Source: Humulus lupulus (Eukaryota; Streptophyta; Magnoliopsida; Rosales; Cannabaceae). Taken from it: a stretch of 64,000 nucleotides of DNA. The stretch spans positions 95,166,911 through 95,230,910 of the forward strand of contig NC_084795.1 of NCBI RefSeq assembly GCF_963169125.1. The letters are read 5' to 3'. The notes under the pieces were generated by a model that saw only the letters and a program-made list of their open reading frames with translations, was not told the DNA's origin and did no database searches. The position numbers and the translations under genes were made by a program. Shown here piece by piece: positions 53,600 through 64,000 of this stretch. Numbering within the stretch: position 1 is the stretch's first letter; every line of letters starts with the position of its first letter.

Positions 53600-54270
53600 A
53601 TGACGATGTATTGACTGTCGAGGTGCGAACTCCCAAAATACCTCAGTACAAATGTAAGCCTAATACGTTCACCGAGGAATATGCCAATCATGTCAAGTTC
53701 TTTCACAATGACCCCTTAGTCATCGAAGCACATATTGCTAATATGACAGTTGCTAGAACAATGGTTAACCATGGCTCTTTTGTTAACATGTTGTTCAAAT
53801 CAACTTTAGAAAGAATGAAGTTGCCTATTCGAGACCTTGAACCCTGCACACAAACCCCTTATGGTTTCACTGGAGAAGGAATGTCCCCAGTAGGTATAAT
53901 CAAGCTTGTAGTCACTGTTGGAAATGCACAAACAAATAGTACTGTAATGATTACATTTTTAATTGTAAATCTTCCAACCGCATTCAATGCATTGCTTGGC
54001 AAACCCATCTCATTGATTTGCGAGCAATAACCTCTGTACTCCATCTCACTATGAAGTTCCCAGCCAATGCTGGAATAGGATGCGTTAAAGGAAATCAAAA
54101 AAAGGCAAGAGAATGCTATAATTCTTCCACAACCACGGCTAAAAAGGGTTTAGTCTCGACTAGCATGATCTTCGCTGGTCCAACAGTATGCGAGCAAGCT
54201 TTAATGGGGCACCCATCGACAACAATGGAGGTTAATAGCGTGGAGACCCCTAAGAAGGCTACCAAATAGA
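53600..54270 (+). pseudogene. Fragment G protease (Asp to Asn)
   Basis: VEVRTPKIPQYKCKPNTFTE precedes the active-site region RTMVNHGSFVNMLFKSTLER; the position of the catalytic Asp is Asn (AAC 53767-53769) and the next residue is His. YGFTGEGMSPVGIIKL and [15 protein letters not shown] follow. After a frameshift near 54010 the end reads [20 protein letters not shown], as in C and D. Catalysis should be lost. Confidence 0.8.
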
Positions 54271-54389
54271 CTTTGTTCCTCTCTTTGGGGAATATGATAC
54301 TGGAGTAGGAACAACTGAAGATCTTGAAGAAGTTCGCTCGATGAAGAAGAACCAACCAAGACAATCAAAATTGGATAAAACATAACATG

Positions 54390-54501
54390 AGAAGTCAAAA
54401 ATGAACCGATAGATTTTTTAAAAGACGATCATAAAGTGTTTGCTTAGTCGGATAAAGATATGATATGTATTAGCCCTTCCATAATTAGCCACGTACTCAA
54501 C
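54390..54501 (+). pseudogene. Fragment G RT start, cut by copia LTR H
   Basis: DDHKVFA, a stop where Trp is expected, then SDKDMICISPSIISHVLN aligns with element D's WSHEDMVGIDPSVMCHHLN. The sequence switches to LTR H at 54502. Confidence 0.7.
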
Positions 54502-55703
54502 TGTAGTAAAAACATATACAAGATCTTGCTTATTATCATCTGATTTCTAATTTAATCAAACATAAATAGAAATACTAGAACATGCATGTATTGAAATTAA
54601 ACTATAAACACAAAGATAAAATAAATTACTTACATATGTGCAGTGGAATTAATAAGACTTCACCCTTTCAGTTCTCTATCATTTTGTCATTTTCTAATTG
54701 CTAGGAATTCCCAAGAATTGAAACATAAACAAAACCTCAATCTTCCTTGCCAATCTTTGATCGAGCCTAACTAGTGTGGGAAATTTTCTCAACACATGAG
54801 ATCTAGAAGAGAATAAGAGATAGTGGCTAGAAGAGTGTAATCTAGGGTTTTCTTTAACTGAGCACTTACCAAAAACTTGTCTTCTGGAAACCCTAGCTAA
54901 AACATTTTATTTATAGACACAACTAATGGCCTCATGATGTGTGTCTTAAATTTAAGGCCCACTGGATTGAAATTCAAAACCCATTTATTTATCTATTTTA
55001 TAACTAATTGATTAAATTGATTAAATTAATTAAATAATTAAATCCTTATTCAAATTAATTATTTGTAATTTGAAACTTGATTTAATATTATTTATTGATA
55101 TTAAAATAAATTTGTCATTATTAATAAATATGTCCAATATTTTACAATAACACTATTCTTTTATCTAATTCATAATAATGTAAATATCAAAAAAATTGAC
55201 CTAGCCAATTTGATATTCTAAATTGATAATTAAATCAATCATTGGAGACATTTAGACTTGATTTATCAAAGACGACGTGGAGACCATGAATCCATAAATA
55301 CAAGCTACAATAAGTTCTCATGAGTTGATTTATAAAATAAATTATCTCACAACTTATTAATTCTTCGTGACTCTACTATAGACTCAAAATTCGACTCTTG
55401 AATTCATAGAATATATTTCCACTAATGTAAATACATTATCCATTACTATAATCATTACCATTAGTCAATCCTCTATCGATGACCTACTAATGAGGCGAGT
55501 GAATTTTATCGTTTTACCCCTCATTGGTATTTTATCCTTAACTTCCACTAAGTTCCTTATAAATGATAATTTCGTAAAATCAATTACAGAAATGAGTACT
55601 CAATCATTTAACCATTTGAACTAAGTTGTTAAGGAAATCATATTTTCACCACCATTACAAATGTTATAGATTTCAAATTTATGATAAATACTCTCATTCA
55701 ATT
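54502..55703 (-). repeat. Copia LTR H (minus strand), F-related, interrupted
   Basis: The left border TGTAGTAAAAAC is the LTR 3' end on the minus strand. Homology with F's LTR covers blocks such as CTCATGTGTTGAGAA, ATTCAAGAGT and GAGTCTATAG. The LTR continues beyond the insertion at 55704. TCAAC (54497-54501) is the expected target copy. Either a left-hand LTR of a minus-strand element or a solo LTR. Confidence 0.7.
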
Positions 55704-55871
55704 TGTAAAACGCCCTAAACTACTACTTTAAAAAACATCTTCATACTCATAAACTTATTTAATGAAAACCACTTAACATATGAAAATTTAGTGGGGCCTT
55801 GCTAAAACATGCAAGTTGGGCCAATAGTTTAAAAGAAAAATAAAAGTTCTCATGCATAAATATAGTTCAAG
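55704..55871 (-). repeat. B-family LTR 3' end (minus strand), interrupted by element F
   Basis: On the minus strand it ends GGGCGTTTTACA at 55704 and matches the end of B's 5' LTR (26680-26845: AACTATTGGGCC, CAAGGCCCCA, GAGTATGAAGATG). A clean terminus inside LTR H shows insertion; CAATT (55699-55703) is the expected target copy. Cut at 55871 by F. Confidence 0.75.
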
Positions 55872-57730
55872 TGTTGGGGTTTTATGCCCTAATTAAAACC
55901 CAAATTCTTTGTAATCTCATTTTATTATCAATAAAAGAATATAAATTATTTTTTTGACTTGGTTAATCACTTTGCTCACATGTTTTATTTTCATGATTAT
56001 TTTTTTAATATAAACTTCTATTAAATCCCGAGCATATAGCTAATCTTATTTATAGTGACGTAATCACAGTAGAATATAAATATGATTATATATTCAAAAT
56101 AAGTTAGTCCTAAGATTAGTCAGTGCACTGGATTTACACTGACTTGCCAATCTACGATATGATCTACTTACACATTACAGTGTTATGTTCTTTCCAGAAC
56201 ATTGGCAAAGTATATAAGATCGGATGTATTTGTTACATCGGACTAGACCGATATTGACAGTTGATAATACAAGTAAACATACCGTTATTATCTAGTCTAG
56301 TCATATCATATAGTTGGCCATAGGTCAAATCAATCTCAATTCTAAGTGGTTAGTATTCTAACTGATTGTATTATTTGAGTTCTTTGACTTGTTCGTTACC
56401 AGCTTACCCTAGGGACTAGCCCATACTTACACCTTGGGAACTCGATAGTATAATTGAGTGGGAGTGTTAATCATAGATATGAACATCTATAGCTTCTGAT
56501 GAAGAAGTGAAACGATGGTTTCCTTTTAGTTTGGTTCAAGGTGTTAAATGATAGAGATCTCATTTCAATAATTAAATTAGTTTACTGAAATGTCATTTAC
56601 AAGGAACTAAGTGTTTTAAGGATAAAATACAATGACGGGTAAAACGGTATTTTAGTCCTATCTCATTGTAGACCGTCTATAGAGGATTGAGTGACAATTA
56701 TGGTTGTAACAATGGATAATTAATAGCGTATCTATATTTTTTATAGAGCGTTCTATGAATTCAAGAGTGCAATTTCGAGTCTATAGTGGAGTCACGAGGA
56801 ATTAATACGTTAGTAAAATTATTTGTTAGATTTATGATAACTTATTGGAGCTTGATTTCATAGGCCCGTGGTCCCCATTGTACCTTGGATAAAATCATCT
56901 AGATAGTCTCAATTAATTGATTTAATCATCAATTAGAATTATCAAAGTTGACCAGGTCAATTTTGGATAGTTTCACAGAGTTGTGTAATTTTGAGAAGAA
57001 AAGAGAAATTATGGCAGATTTATTAATTAAGATAAATTGGTATCTAAATTAATAAATAAATTTAAATCAAGGTTCAAATTATAAATAATTAATTTGATAA
57101 AGGATTTAAATAATTATTTAATTAATTAAATCAATAAAAAATAATACAGGCCTTGATTTTAAGTCCAATGGGCTTATAATCAAATGGGAAATTTCACGGG
57201 CCTATAGCCCATGATAATTTCGACCTAGGGCTTCAAAATGGCTATTATTTTTTTGATTTTTTAATTAAAATAAATGGCCTAATTGAGTCTATAAAAGGAG
57301 TGCTTAGAGAGAAGTGAAAACATAAGTTTGATAAGTCACAAGTCAGATTTTCTTATAGTTTTAGATTCTCTCTAAACACAAGTCTTTTTCTAAGCCTCTT
57401 TGTTATTTTCTCTTCTTCTCTCTATATCTATCTCATGTGTTGAGAATTTCCCACACTGGTCTCGGTGGTTCTAAGGATACATTGCAAGATTGTGAAGAAA
57501 ATAGAAGATCATTTTAGTTTATTGATAATACTCTGCGACGAAAAGGATACGAGAGTTAGAGAAACTGAAGGAAGGACTCTTTAATTCTGCTGCGTATACT
57601 GTAAGTATTCTATTCTTTGTTTCTCTTTGAATTCAATTTTAGAAACATGTTTTAGGCTATCTCGTATTAATTTGTTTAATATTAGATTTACATGAAAATA
57701 AATAAAGATCCTGTATAAGCTAATCGAACA
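55872..57730 (+). repeat. Element F 5' LTR
   Basis: 1859 bp, starting TGTTGGGGTTTTATGCCC and ending about CGAACA, three bases before the PBS-like site. It contains a TATA-like CTATAAAAGG near 57290 and a CT-rich transcribed region after it. The end is set by the PBS and by comparison with LTR H; the 3' LTR is outside the window. Confidence 0.75.
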
Positions 57731-57732
57731 AC

Positions 57733-57745
57733 TGGCCTCAGAGCC
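57733..57745 (+). other. Element F primer binding site (degenerate)
   Basis: TGGCCTCAGAGCC resembles TGGTATCAGAGCC (tRNA-iMet) with two mismatches. Confidence 0.6.
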
Positions 57746-60090
57746 TTTGGTAATATTTATTTTCATGCATGAACATGTTTAAAATTGGATTATTTTATAT
57801 GTTTCAATAATTGGATGATTTTCATGTTTTTATGAAACATATTGATTTTATGTGAATTTTAGCAATTTTTAGGTTATTTTCTTGCGTTTTCTATGTTGTT
57901 AATTTTTATGTATGCTTTATTTTGTGTAAAACATGTTAAAAATTAATTAGAAAATGGTTTTGGTTTGAAAAATTGCTCAAAAAATTTTTTGGAAAAATTT
58001 GGCCTGTCTCCCACGCGTGTGCGCACAAGCGCGCGCACCACAGGCGCACCGCCCGCACACCCGCGCCCACGCACACCAGCACGATGAACAGTACCCCGTG
58101 AACAGTACCGTGGGTACTATTCATCCATTTTTTTAAAAAAATTGAAAATAAAATTTGTAGAAATAAATTATTTATAATCAAAACCAAAAATATCTTTTTT
58201 GTTTTATCATTTAATTTATTTTTAAAATAAGATATTGTTGTTTGTTGAGATTTAAATAATTAGATATTTTCTACAAACATTCAAATTCAAATTTAAAAAT
58301 AGACAAACAACTTAATTTTAAATCTTTTAATATATTAAAATATTAGAATTATGATATCAGATATTTAAGATATTTTCATTTAAATTCTTGATATTTTTAT
58401 TAAATCTTTATTTGAAAATATAAATATCTTTTTATTCTATAGTTTTTAATATTTAAATTATTTGAAATTTGAACATTGTTAGTTAGATATTTGTATGGAT
58501 ATTTGAATTTGTTTAACTATTTGAGATATTTTAGGGTTGTTATAACTGTTTGTATTTTATTATTTTTAAATGGTTAAAATATTAGATAATAGTTGTAACA
58601 AGACAAGATATTTTTGGAAAATAGTTTAGATATTGATTTTAAAATTAAAAATTGGTTAAAATTTGAAAAATATCATTTTTTTCAGCCAATTAATAAAATA
58701 TATTTTTTTAATGGAATTTATATTAACTTTGGTTAATTGTTGATAAATCCTATTTAAATTAAATTAATATTTTTTTATCAAATTAACCTAAAACCAAGTT
58801 GATTGTTGATAAATAAAATTTAAATTAACTATTGTTAATTGTTGATAAATTTCATTTAAATTGATTTGTTTTTTTGTAAAAATTTAATTAATTTGAATTT
58901 TTTTTGATAAATTCTAGATAATTAATTGTGGTATTTTTGCATAAATTCATAGAATTGCTCATATAGTAACATGATTATGCCCATCCAATTATAACATATT
59001 TGTTTGCACTATATGTGGTATTTTTGCAATCGGGCTTAGATGCATATAGTGGCCCATATGTTTGTTAGATATATGGTATTTTGCCAAATAAAATATTCAT
59101 AAAATGATAGGTTTTATTTTGGCTCATTAGAAAATGTAAAGTTTAAATTCCTCTCTTATGGCTGATTCCACTTGTGAAGGCCTATATGCTTTGCATGACT
59201 ATATTGGGCATAATCAATTAATAACAATTAATAAAACGAAGGTTTAAATTCCTGTCTTTCGGACCTTGTATGGAAGATGGGGGGCCTTTGTAGTGGGAAC
59301 GACATACTGGACCCAGCCCTCCTCCATACAAACCCAATTGTTAAGGCCCATTTACCTGAGTTGGACTTAATTGTATAGGTTCATTATATTAGTTAAACCT
59401 AAATATTGATTAACAACAAATTAATTGAATTTGTTTCAATGTGACACTTTAGAATTAATAAGAAATTATAGGGCTTTGGTTTTAAAAAAATTTAATCTGT
59501 TTAATTTTTTTGGGAAAACCATAGTCATTAATTTTCTAAAAATAAATAATAAAAATACTATTTTAATTTTATAATGAGCTTATTTTAAGGATTTTTTTCG
59601 ATCTCCACCGTTGGTTTAACATAGTCAATAGCTTAATGGGGCCTCGAGGCGCTTTGATTCGTCCCCCTAAGGATGGTGTTCATTAGTTATTTTGACAATG
59701 TTAGATTTCGAAAGATAGATAATTATATGTCAAATTCTACTAGACTCACCCCTACGGTGACTACTAGGACTAAATCTATGATTATTGAAACCGTGAGTCT
59801 AGCTCATAAAATAAGAGATTTTGTTTTATTCTTTTGATCGAATAGTAGGTTGTTAAGAGTGGTGTCCATTATTAAATGAGTTTACAACTCTATTTAACTA
59901 GTGGTATTTTTGACTCTCGCCAACCGAGACAAGGATATCATAGATTAGTTAAAACCTAAAGAAATAGAGATATGATTGTTTTTGGTATTTTTTTCTCATA
60001 TCTTACATATTTTTGGTATATGTTGTGCTATTTCTTGAAATTTGTGCGAATAGAAGTTTTATTGAGAAAATGTGACTGATTTCTATTTTA
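57746..60090 (+). other. Element F leader
   Basis: 2.3 kb, strongly AT-rich, with no coding sequence recognised. A short GC-rich island at 58008-58115 carries CGCGCGCACC-type runs and two copies of GTGAACAGTACC. It is longer than usual for a copia leader and may hide old insertions. Confidence 0.5.
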
Positions 60091-60258
60091 TTGATAATTT
60101 ATAGTTTTAAGCTAAGTAGTGTCTGTGTCTACTCCCATCCTTTCTCAACTTTCGATGGAGAAAACTTCCTTAATTGGAAGCAGAATATCAACATAGAGTT
60201 GATAGGTGACAACTCCGAATTCGTCATGATTGAGGAATCCCCAAAACGAGCATCGTCT

Positions 60259-60365
60259 CCGCATGCTCGTGATGGTACCGTAAATGCTTGGATAGCACCA
60301 TCTCTGCATGTTCGTGAAGGCACCGTAAATTCTCGGATGGCACCGTGTCTGCACGTTCGTGCTCA
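60259..60365 (+). repeat. In-frame 45-bp repeat in element F gag
   Basis: Units start at 60259, 60304 and 60349 (third partial). They encode PHARDGTVNAWIAPS, LHVREGTVNSRMAPC and LHVRAQ. The exact 45-bp spacing keeps the reading frame. Confidence 0.85.
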
Positions 60366-60572
60366 ACTCAACTATGGTTTGACGCAGCTCATGAACGAGC
60401 TTCAGATTATTGAACCTGTCATGGGTAGACCTAGTAAATGAGGTGAAAATAAGACTACTGATGTTGCTGCTGATCTAGCTAAGGTTGAAGTTCATCCAGC
60501 TTTGTCTTCGAAAGCTGGAAACAAGAGGAAAGGTGGACAAATAAACAACCCCAAGTCTTCAAAGGCTGCAAA

Positions 60573-60577
60573 GACGA
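60573..60577. repeat. Left target-site duplication of the solo LTR (GACGA)
   Basis: GACGA here and at 62502-62506. Confidence 0.93.
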
Positions 60578-61098
60578 TGTAATGACCCAACTACTCTAGA
60601 CTTTGGACCATTACTAACTTCTATACTAATCTTACGAAAACATATATTTGAAATAACATATCTTTATTTCAGAACTGTAAGGTAAAGGTTTAAAACTATA
60701 TAAAATTCATAAGTAGGACATTGGGATCCCATTGTTTGAAACAAAACATAACTTTGGCATAATGAAAACTTAATTAAAACTTATCACAACCAATTGCGGA
60801 AAAATACATAGAAAACCATAATTAAAGAGACTTCATCCTCCAATCGAACTCTCGGTCCATCGATTCCATCCCGCCTCAATACACATCCCCAAGCTTCCAA
60901 GAACCTTTCCCACCACCAAAGCTATTTTCCTGCACATATAAACATAAAAAGGAATGAGCCTAATGCCCAGCAAGGAAAATCTAACACATAAATCATATAC
61001 ATAAAATTCATAACGCAACATATAATAAAACATATCATAAACATATGTCACACATACTATAATGGCCATTATTACTTGGGGTCCTGTAAACTAAACAA

Positions 61099-61194
61099 GT
61101 CATATGCCCATTAGATTTGTGGGGCTTGCTTGCTAAGAAAGTCATATGCCCATAAATTTATTGGGGCTTGTTAGTTATACAGGTCATATGCCCA
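61099..61194. repeat. 42-bp tandem repeat in the solo LTR
   Basis: GTCATATGCCCA recurs at exactly 61099, 61141 and 61183, with partly conserved GGGGCTTG between copies. Confidence 0.8.
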
Positions 61195-61927
61195 AGTCTA
61201 CAAACATACATAACATAACACATAAATCATAAGTTAACAAAACACATGAATCATAAGATGGCATATAGCATAACATATAATATCCTATCCTATTTTCCTT
61301 ACCAAAAATACCGGGATATGTGAATAGGTTTGGGACATTGGGACACTCCTAAAATCCATCAAAGGAAGGTGAGTATACTTGAAGAAAAAGGGATGAAAAT
61401 AATGAAAGATCTATACCATCGAAATATACTTACCAAGAACCTTATGTTCAAGATCTTAGATTTTCAAACCAAGAATAAAGAATAAAGTTAGGATGTTGAG
61501 TAGAAAACTATAAGAACTTATAGAAAACAATACCAAAATGAACAAGAGTTTGGAATACCTTGAATGCTTCCATGACTGATCTAAACCTTGAACCGAAATG
61601 TGCTATAAACCTTACTTCCCAAGTGTTTGGTAAGCTTATAATCCCCAACCCAAGTGTTTACACTCTCAAGCACTCCTAGCAGCTTGTAGCCTCTGAACTT
61701 AGCTTGATGAATGAATAAATGACTGGGTACTAGGTCCTATTTATAGAGTTCAAGGTTGAAAATATCTTCATTTAACTTGAATAAAATAATGGCTTTTTAA
61801 GTGAAAAATATTTGAATTATCGTTCAGCAAAGGCTGAAGACTCGGTCAGAAAGATGCTGCACTTATCAAGAGGTTAAAGATTAAAATGAGAATGTTTTCA
61901 AAAACATTCAAAAATATACCAAAGGAG

Positions 61928-62062
61928 CCGATATATCGCCCCTAGTAGGCGATATATCGCCTGGGCCAGCATGCTCGAGGCTCGTCGAGGTGATTGTGCG
62001 AAGTTACGTGTTTTTCGTATCCCCGTACTGCGATATATCACCCCCTATAGCTACGATATATC
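61928..62062. repeat. GATATATCG palindrome cluster in the solo LTR
   Basis: Four copies of the CGATATATC core: two within the first 35 bp, including the 16-bp perfect palindrome AGGCGATATATCGCCT, then GCGATATATCACC and ACGATATATCGG about 80-110 bp further. Confidence 0.8.
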
Positions 62063-62501
62063 GGCATACGCTGAATATTTAAACATGAAATTGCACATTT
62101 TCAGCCTAATTTGAATTGAGTAAACAACCTTGACTAAGTCCTCTAACGATTTCAAAGCTGCTGACAGACCCTAGGATATTCAAATATTACTCTTAATAAA
62201 CTTATTCCTCAAAAATACTTAATTATCATTAAGCATACACAAGACAAGTGTTACTATCTAATTGGGTCTATCTAAACCTTATAATATAATAAATATCACC
62301 ATCAATATCAGTCATATTAATCAAACCTTAGGTTAAAATTAATATTCTTAAACTATAGGTTAAACTTAGAAAATCTACAAGTGTTACTAGAGTGTCCAAT
62401 TAAATCCCGGTCTGAACCAAAATCCACAGTCATAAAAATACGACTACTATTACTATTATTACTACTATCTAACTAGCTAAGTAAAGTTCTTGGACTCTAC
62501 A

Positions 62502-62506
62502 GACGA
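62502..62506. repeat. Right target-site duplication of the solo LTR (GACGA)
   Basis: Matches 60573-60577. Confidence 0.93.
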
Positions 62507-62924
62507 GTGCACAACCACGTGAACAGATGCCTAAGGGGAAGAACATGAAAAACAAGAAAGGTAAAGATAAATTTTTTCACTGCAAAGAGAAGGGGCATTG
62601 GAAACGAGATTGCCCCAAGTTTCTAGCAGCGAAAAATAAAGGTAATGATTATAGTTCATTTATCTTAGAAACATGTGTTTTAGAGAATGATAAATCCGTT
62701 TGGATTATTGATTCTGGATCTACCAACCATGTTTGTAACTTTTTACAGCCTCTTGAATTGTGGGAGAAAGTGGACGAAGGCGGCTTAAAGCTTAGAGTTG
62801 GAAACGGAGCGTTCGTTAAGGTCCAAACTAGAGGAATAACTCGTCTAAAGTTCGGAAATAAATTTTAATTTTAAAAGATGTATTTTTTATTTCGGATTTT
62901 AGTAGAAATTTAATTTCAGTTTCC
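62507..62924 (+). pseudogene. Element F gag knuckle and protease
   Basis: After a basic Lys-rich stretch the knuckle reads FHCKEKGHWKRDCPKFL at about 62577-62625 (CX2... pattern with His and second Cys present; the first Cys position is Phe in FFHC). The protease active site is VWIIDSGSTNHVCNF at 62698-62740, an intact D-S-G. LRVGNGAFVKVQTRGITRL follows. Stop at 62866; the frame shifts before the next segment. Confidence 0.82.
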
Positions 62925-64000
62925 ATGTTGCAATTAGAACGATTTGTTATGACTTTCACAAGTTTAAATATATCTATTTCTTTCAATGGATTACAATTGT
63001 GTATTGCATGTTTGGAAAATGGGCTTTATATTCTGCGACCTAACGAACCCCTCGCTCTTAATAATGATTTATTCAAAGTAGCTAAACCTAGGACCAATAA
63101 ACGTCAAAAGATCGATAACAATAATATGACATATTTATGGCACTTAAGACTAGCTCACATTGGCTATGGTAGGATTCAAAGACTTACAAAGGACAGACCT
63201 TTGAGGAAACTCACCTTAGGTGAATTACCTGTCTGTGAATCTTGTCTAGAAGGAAAACTGACCAAGCGTCCATTCTCTGCAAAGGGTGATAGGGTCAAAG
63301 AACCACTTGGTCTTGTGCATTCAGATGTTTATGGACCTTTGAATGTACAAGCCAGGGGTGGTTTTGAGTATTTCGTCACTTTCATTGACGATTACTCTAT
63401 ATACTCATGTCTTTACCTAATGCATAGGAAATCAGAAACATTTTCAAAGTTTCAGGAATTCCTAGCAATGGCTCAGAACTAATTAGGTAAAAGATTAAAG
63501 ATCTTGCGATCTGATAGGGGTGGAGAATATTTGGATATGCAGTTCCAAGATCATTTAACTGAACTTGGGATTTTATAACAACTTGCTGCCCCAAGTACTC
63601 CGCAACAAATTGGTGTAGCGGAACGCCGAAACAGAACTTTATTGGAAATGGTTAGATGCATGCTTAGTTACTCAACTCTACCAACTTTGATCTGGGGACA
63701 TGCAATTGAAACCGCGAATGACATTCTCAATGTCGTGCCATCAAAATCAATCCCCAAAACACCTTTAGAACGCTGGAATGGCCGTGAACCTAGTTTACGC
63801 CATTATAGAATCTGGGGGTGTCCCGCTCACGTCCTGAGGAAAAAGGAGGGAAAGCTAGAACCGCGAACTGAAGTTTTCATGCTTGTTGGCTATCCTAAAG
63901 GCACCCGGGGTGGACTTTTCTATAGTCTTTCAGAAAAGAAAGTGTTTACTTCTACAAATGCTACTTTTTTAGAAAATGACTATGTCCAGAACTTTAAACC
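62925..64000 (+). pseudogene. Element F GAG_pre-integrase and integrase (partial, window end)
   Basis: After FNGLQLCIACLENGLYILRP comes the zinc-binding part MTYLWHLRLAHIGYGRIQRL ... CESCLEGKLTKRPF near 63230-63275. The catalytic core has HSDVYGPLNVQARGGFEYFV, the first Asp in FIDDYSIYSCLYLM, the second in RSDRGGEYLDMQF (after TAA 63480) and the Glu in GVAERRNRTLLEMVRC (after TAA 63576). Downstream WNGREPSLRHYRIWGCPAHV and VGYPKGTRGGLFYSLSEKKV continue to the window edge, with RT outside. Only two stops are seen in the core. Confidence 0.88.

Larger units (their letters stand above)
52333..54501 (+). mobile_element. Fragment G: third Tat-lineage element (gag, protease, start of RT)
   Basis: Plus-strand remains of a Tat-type polyprotein that differ from C and D. 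The left part is cut by the inverted B-family LTR at 52332 and the right part by copia LTR H at 54502. No LTR, PBS or PPT of its own lies in the window. Confidence 0.8.
60091..60577 (+). pseudogene. Element F gag, N-terminal part
   Basis: Copia Gag start motif FSTFDGENFLNWKQNINIEL. EESP is followed by an in-frame array of 45-bp units (60259-60365) in place of the usual Gag core. The frame ends TAG-like at 60439 (TGA), after which KTTDVAADLAKVEVHPALSS and a basic KRKGGQINNPKSSKAAK lead to the solo LTR insertion site. Without the solo LTR and one GACGA copy the frame runs straight into the knuckle at 62565. Confidence 0.7.
60578..62501 (-). mobile_element. Solo LTR of a Ty3/gypsy element
   Basis: 1924 bp with TG...CA borders and perfect GACGA duplications, inserted in element F gag. 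Orientation is minus: on that strand it starts TGTAGAGTCCAAG and ends GGGTCATTACA, the gypsy-type end also seen (as GGGCGTTACA) in A and the LARD unit. TATA box CTATAAATAGG on the minus strand at 61736-61746. There are 42-bp repeats at 61099-61194 and GATATATCG palindromes at 61928-62062. No internal region remains, so it arose by LTR-LTR recombination. Confidence 0.92.
55872..64000 (+). mobile_element. Element F: Ty1/copia retrotransposon, plus strand, running off the window
   Basis: 5' LTR (55872-57730), PBS, long AT-rich leader, gag split by a solo LTR (60578-62501), knuckle, protease, GAG_pre-integrase and integrase up to the window end. Protease and integrase precede RT (beyond the window), so it is Ty1/copia. 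TCAAG (55867-55871) is the expected target copy at the far end. Confidence 0.88.

Noticed and set aside
57936..58187. 83-codon minus-strand frame with Cys/Val-rich sequence
   Set aside because: Created by the GC-rich island of element F's leader; no other support.

Overview
The window is plant nuclear DNA, probably from an angiosperm with a large, repeat-rich genome. It holds Ty3/gypsy elements of the chromovirus and Tat lineages, SIRE-type and other Ty1/copia elements, and a Cassandra-type element whose LTRs carry 5S rRNA-like sequence. No intact host gene is visible. Almost every coding stretch belongs to a broken retrotransposon. The species cannot be fixed from the sequence alone.

Layout, left to right. 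1-148: edge of a minus-strand chromovirus LTR inserted in element A. 149-~7252: element A, a decayed minus-strand chromovirus whose RNase H region is replaced by a piece of its own LTR. ~7253-23917: element E, a minus-strand SIRE-like copia with an extra ORF after pol, split at 14235-21151 by element C, a Tat-lineage element that keeps gag and protease, has lost pol, and carries an antisense coiled-coil ORF. 23918-25011: low-copy-looking DNA with two possible host-gene remnants. 25012-25286: possible CACTA-type terminus. ~25287-49192: element B, a plus-strand chromovirus whose pol is cut by two nested insertions with perfect 5-bp target duplications. These are a Cassandra/LARD composite (30066-37714, GAATG) and element D, a Tat element with pol but a gutted gag (38746-46872, TTTAC).

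From 49193 rightward, a B-family LTR lies in inverted orientation and carries a 172-bp MITE. Next is Tat fragment G (52333-54501), interrupted by a minus-strand copia LTR (H, from 54502). H is interrupted by another minus B-family LTR (from 55704), which is interrupted by plus-strand copia element F (55872 to the window end). F's gag is split by a 1.9-kb solo LTR flanked by perfect GACGA duplications.

How the parts relate. C and D are related Tat families with opposite deletions: C supplies gag, protease and an antisense ORF; D supplies RT, two RNase H domains and integrase. They share a PBS context and a 3' noncoding block with a hairpin. The most unusual structure is at 30066-37714: Cassandra-type LTRs flank a PBS-to-LTR unit of a large non-coding gypsy derivative, joined on both sides at the LTR-end/PBS boundary. 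Protease active sites are damaged in A, B, C, E and G; D's integrase has lost a catalytic Asp and a zinc-binding Cys.
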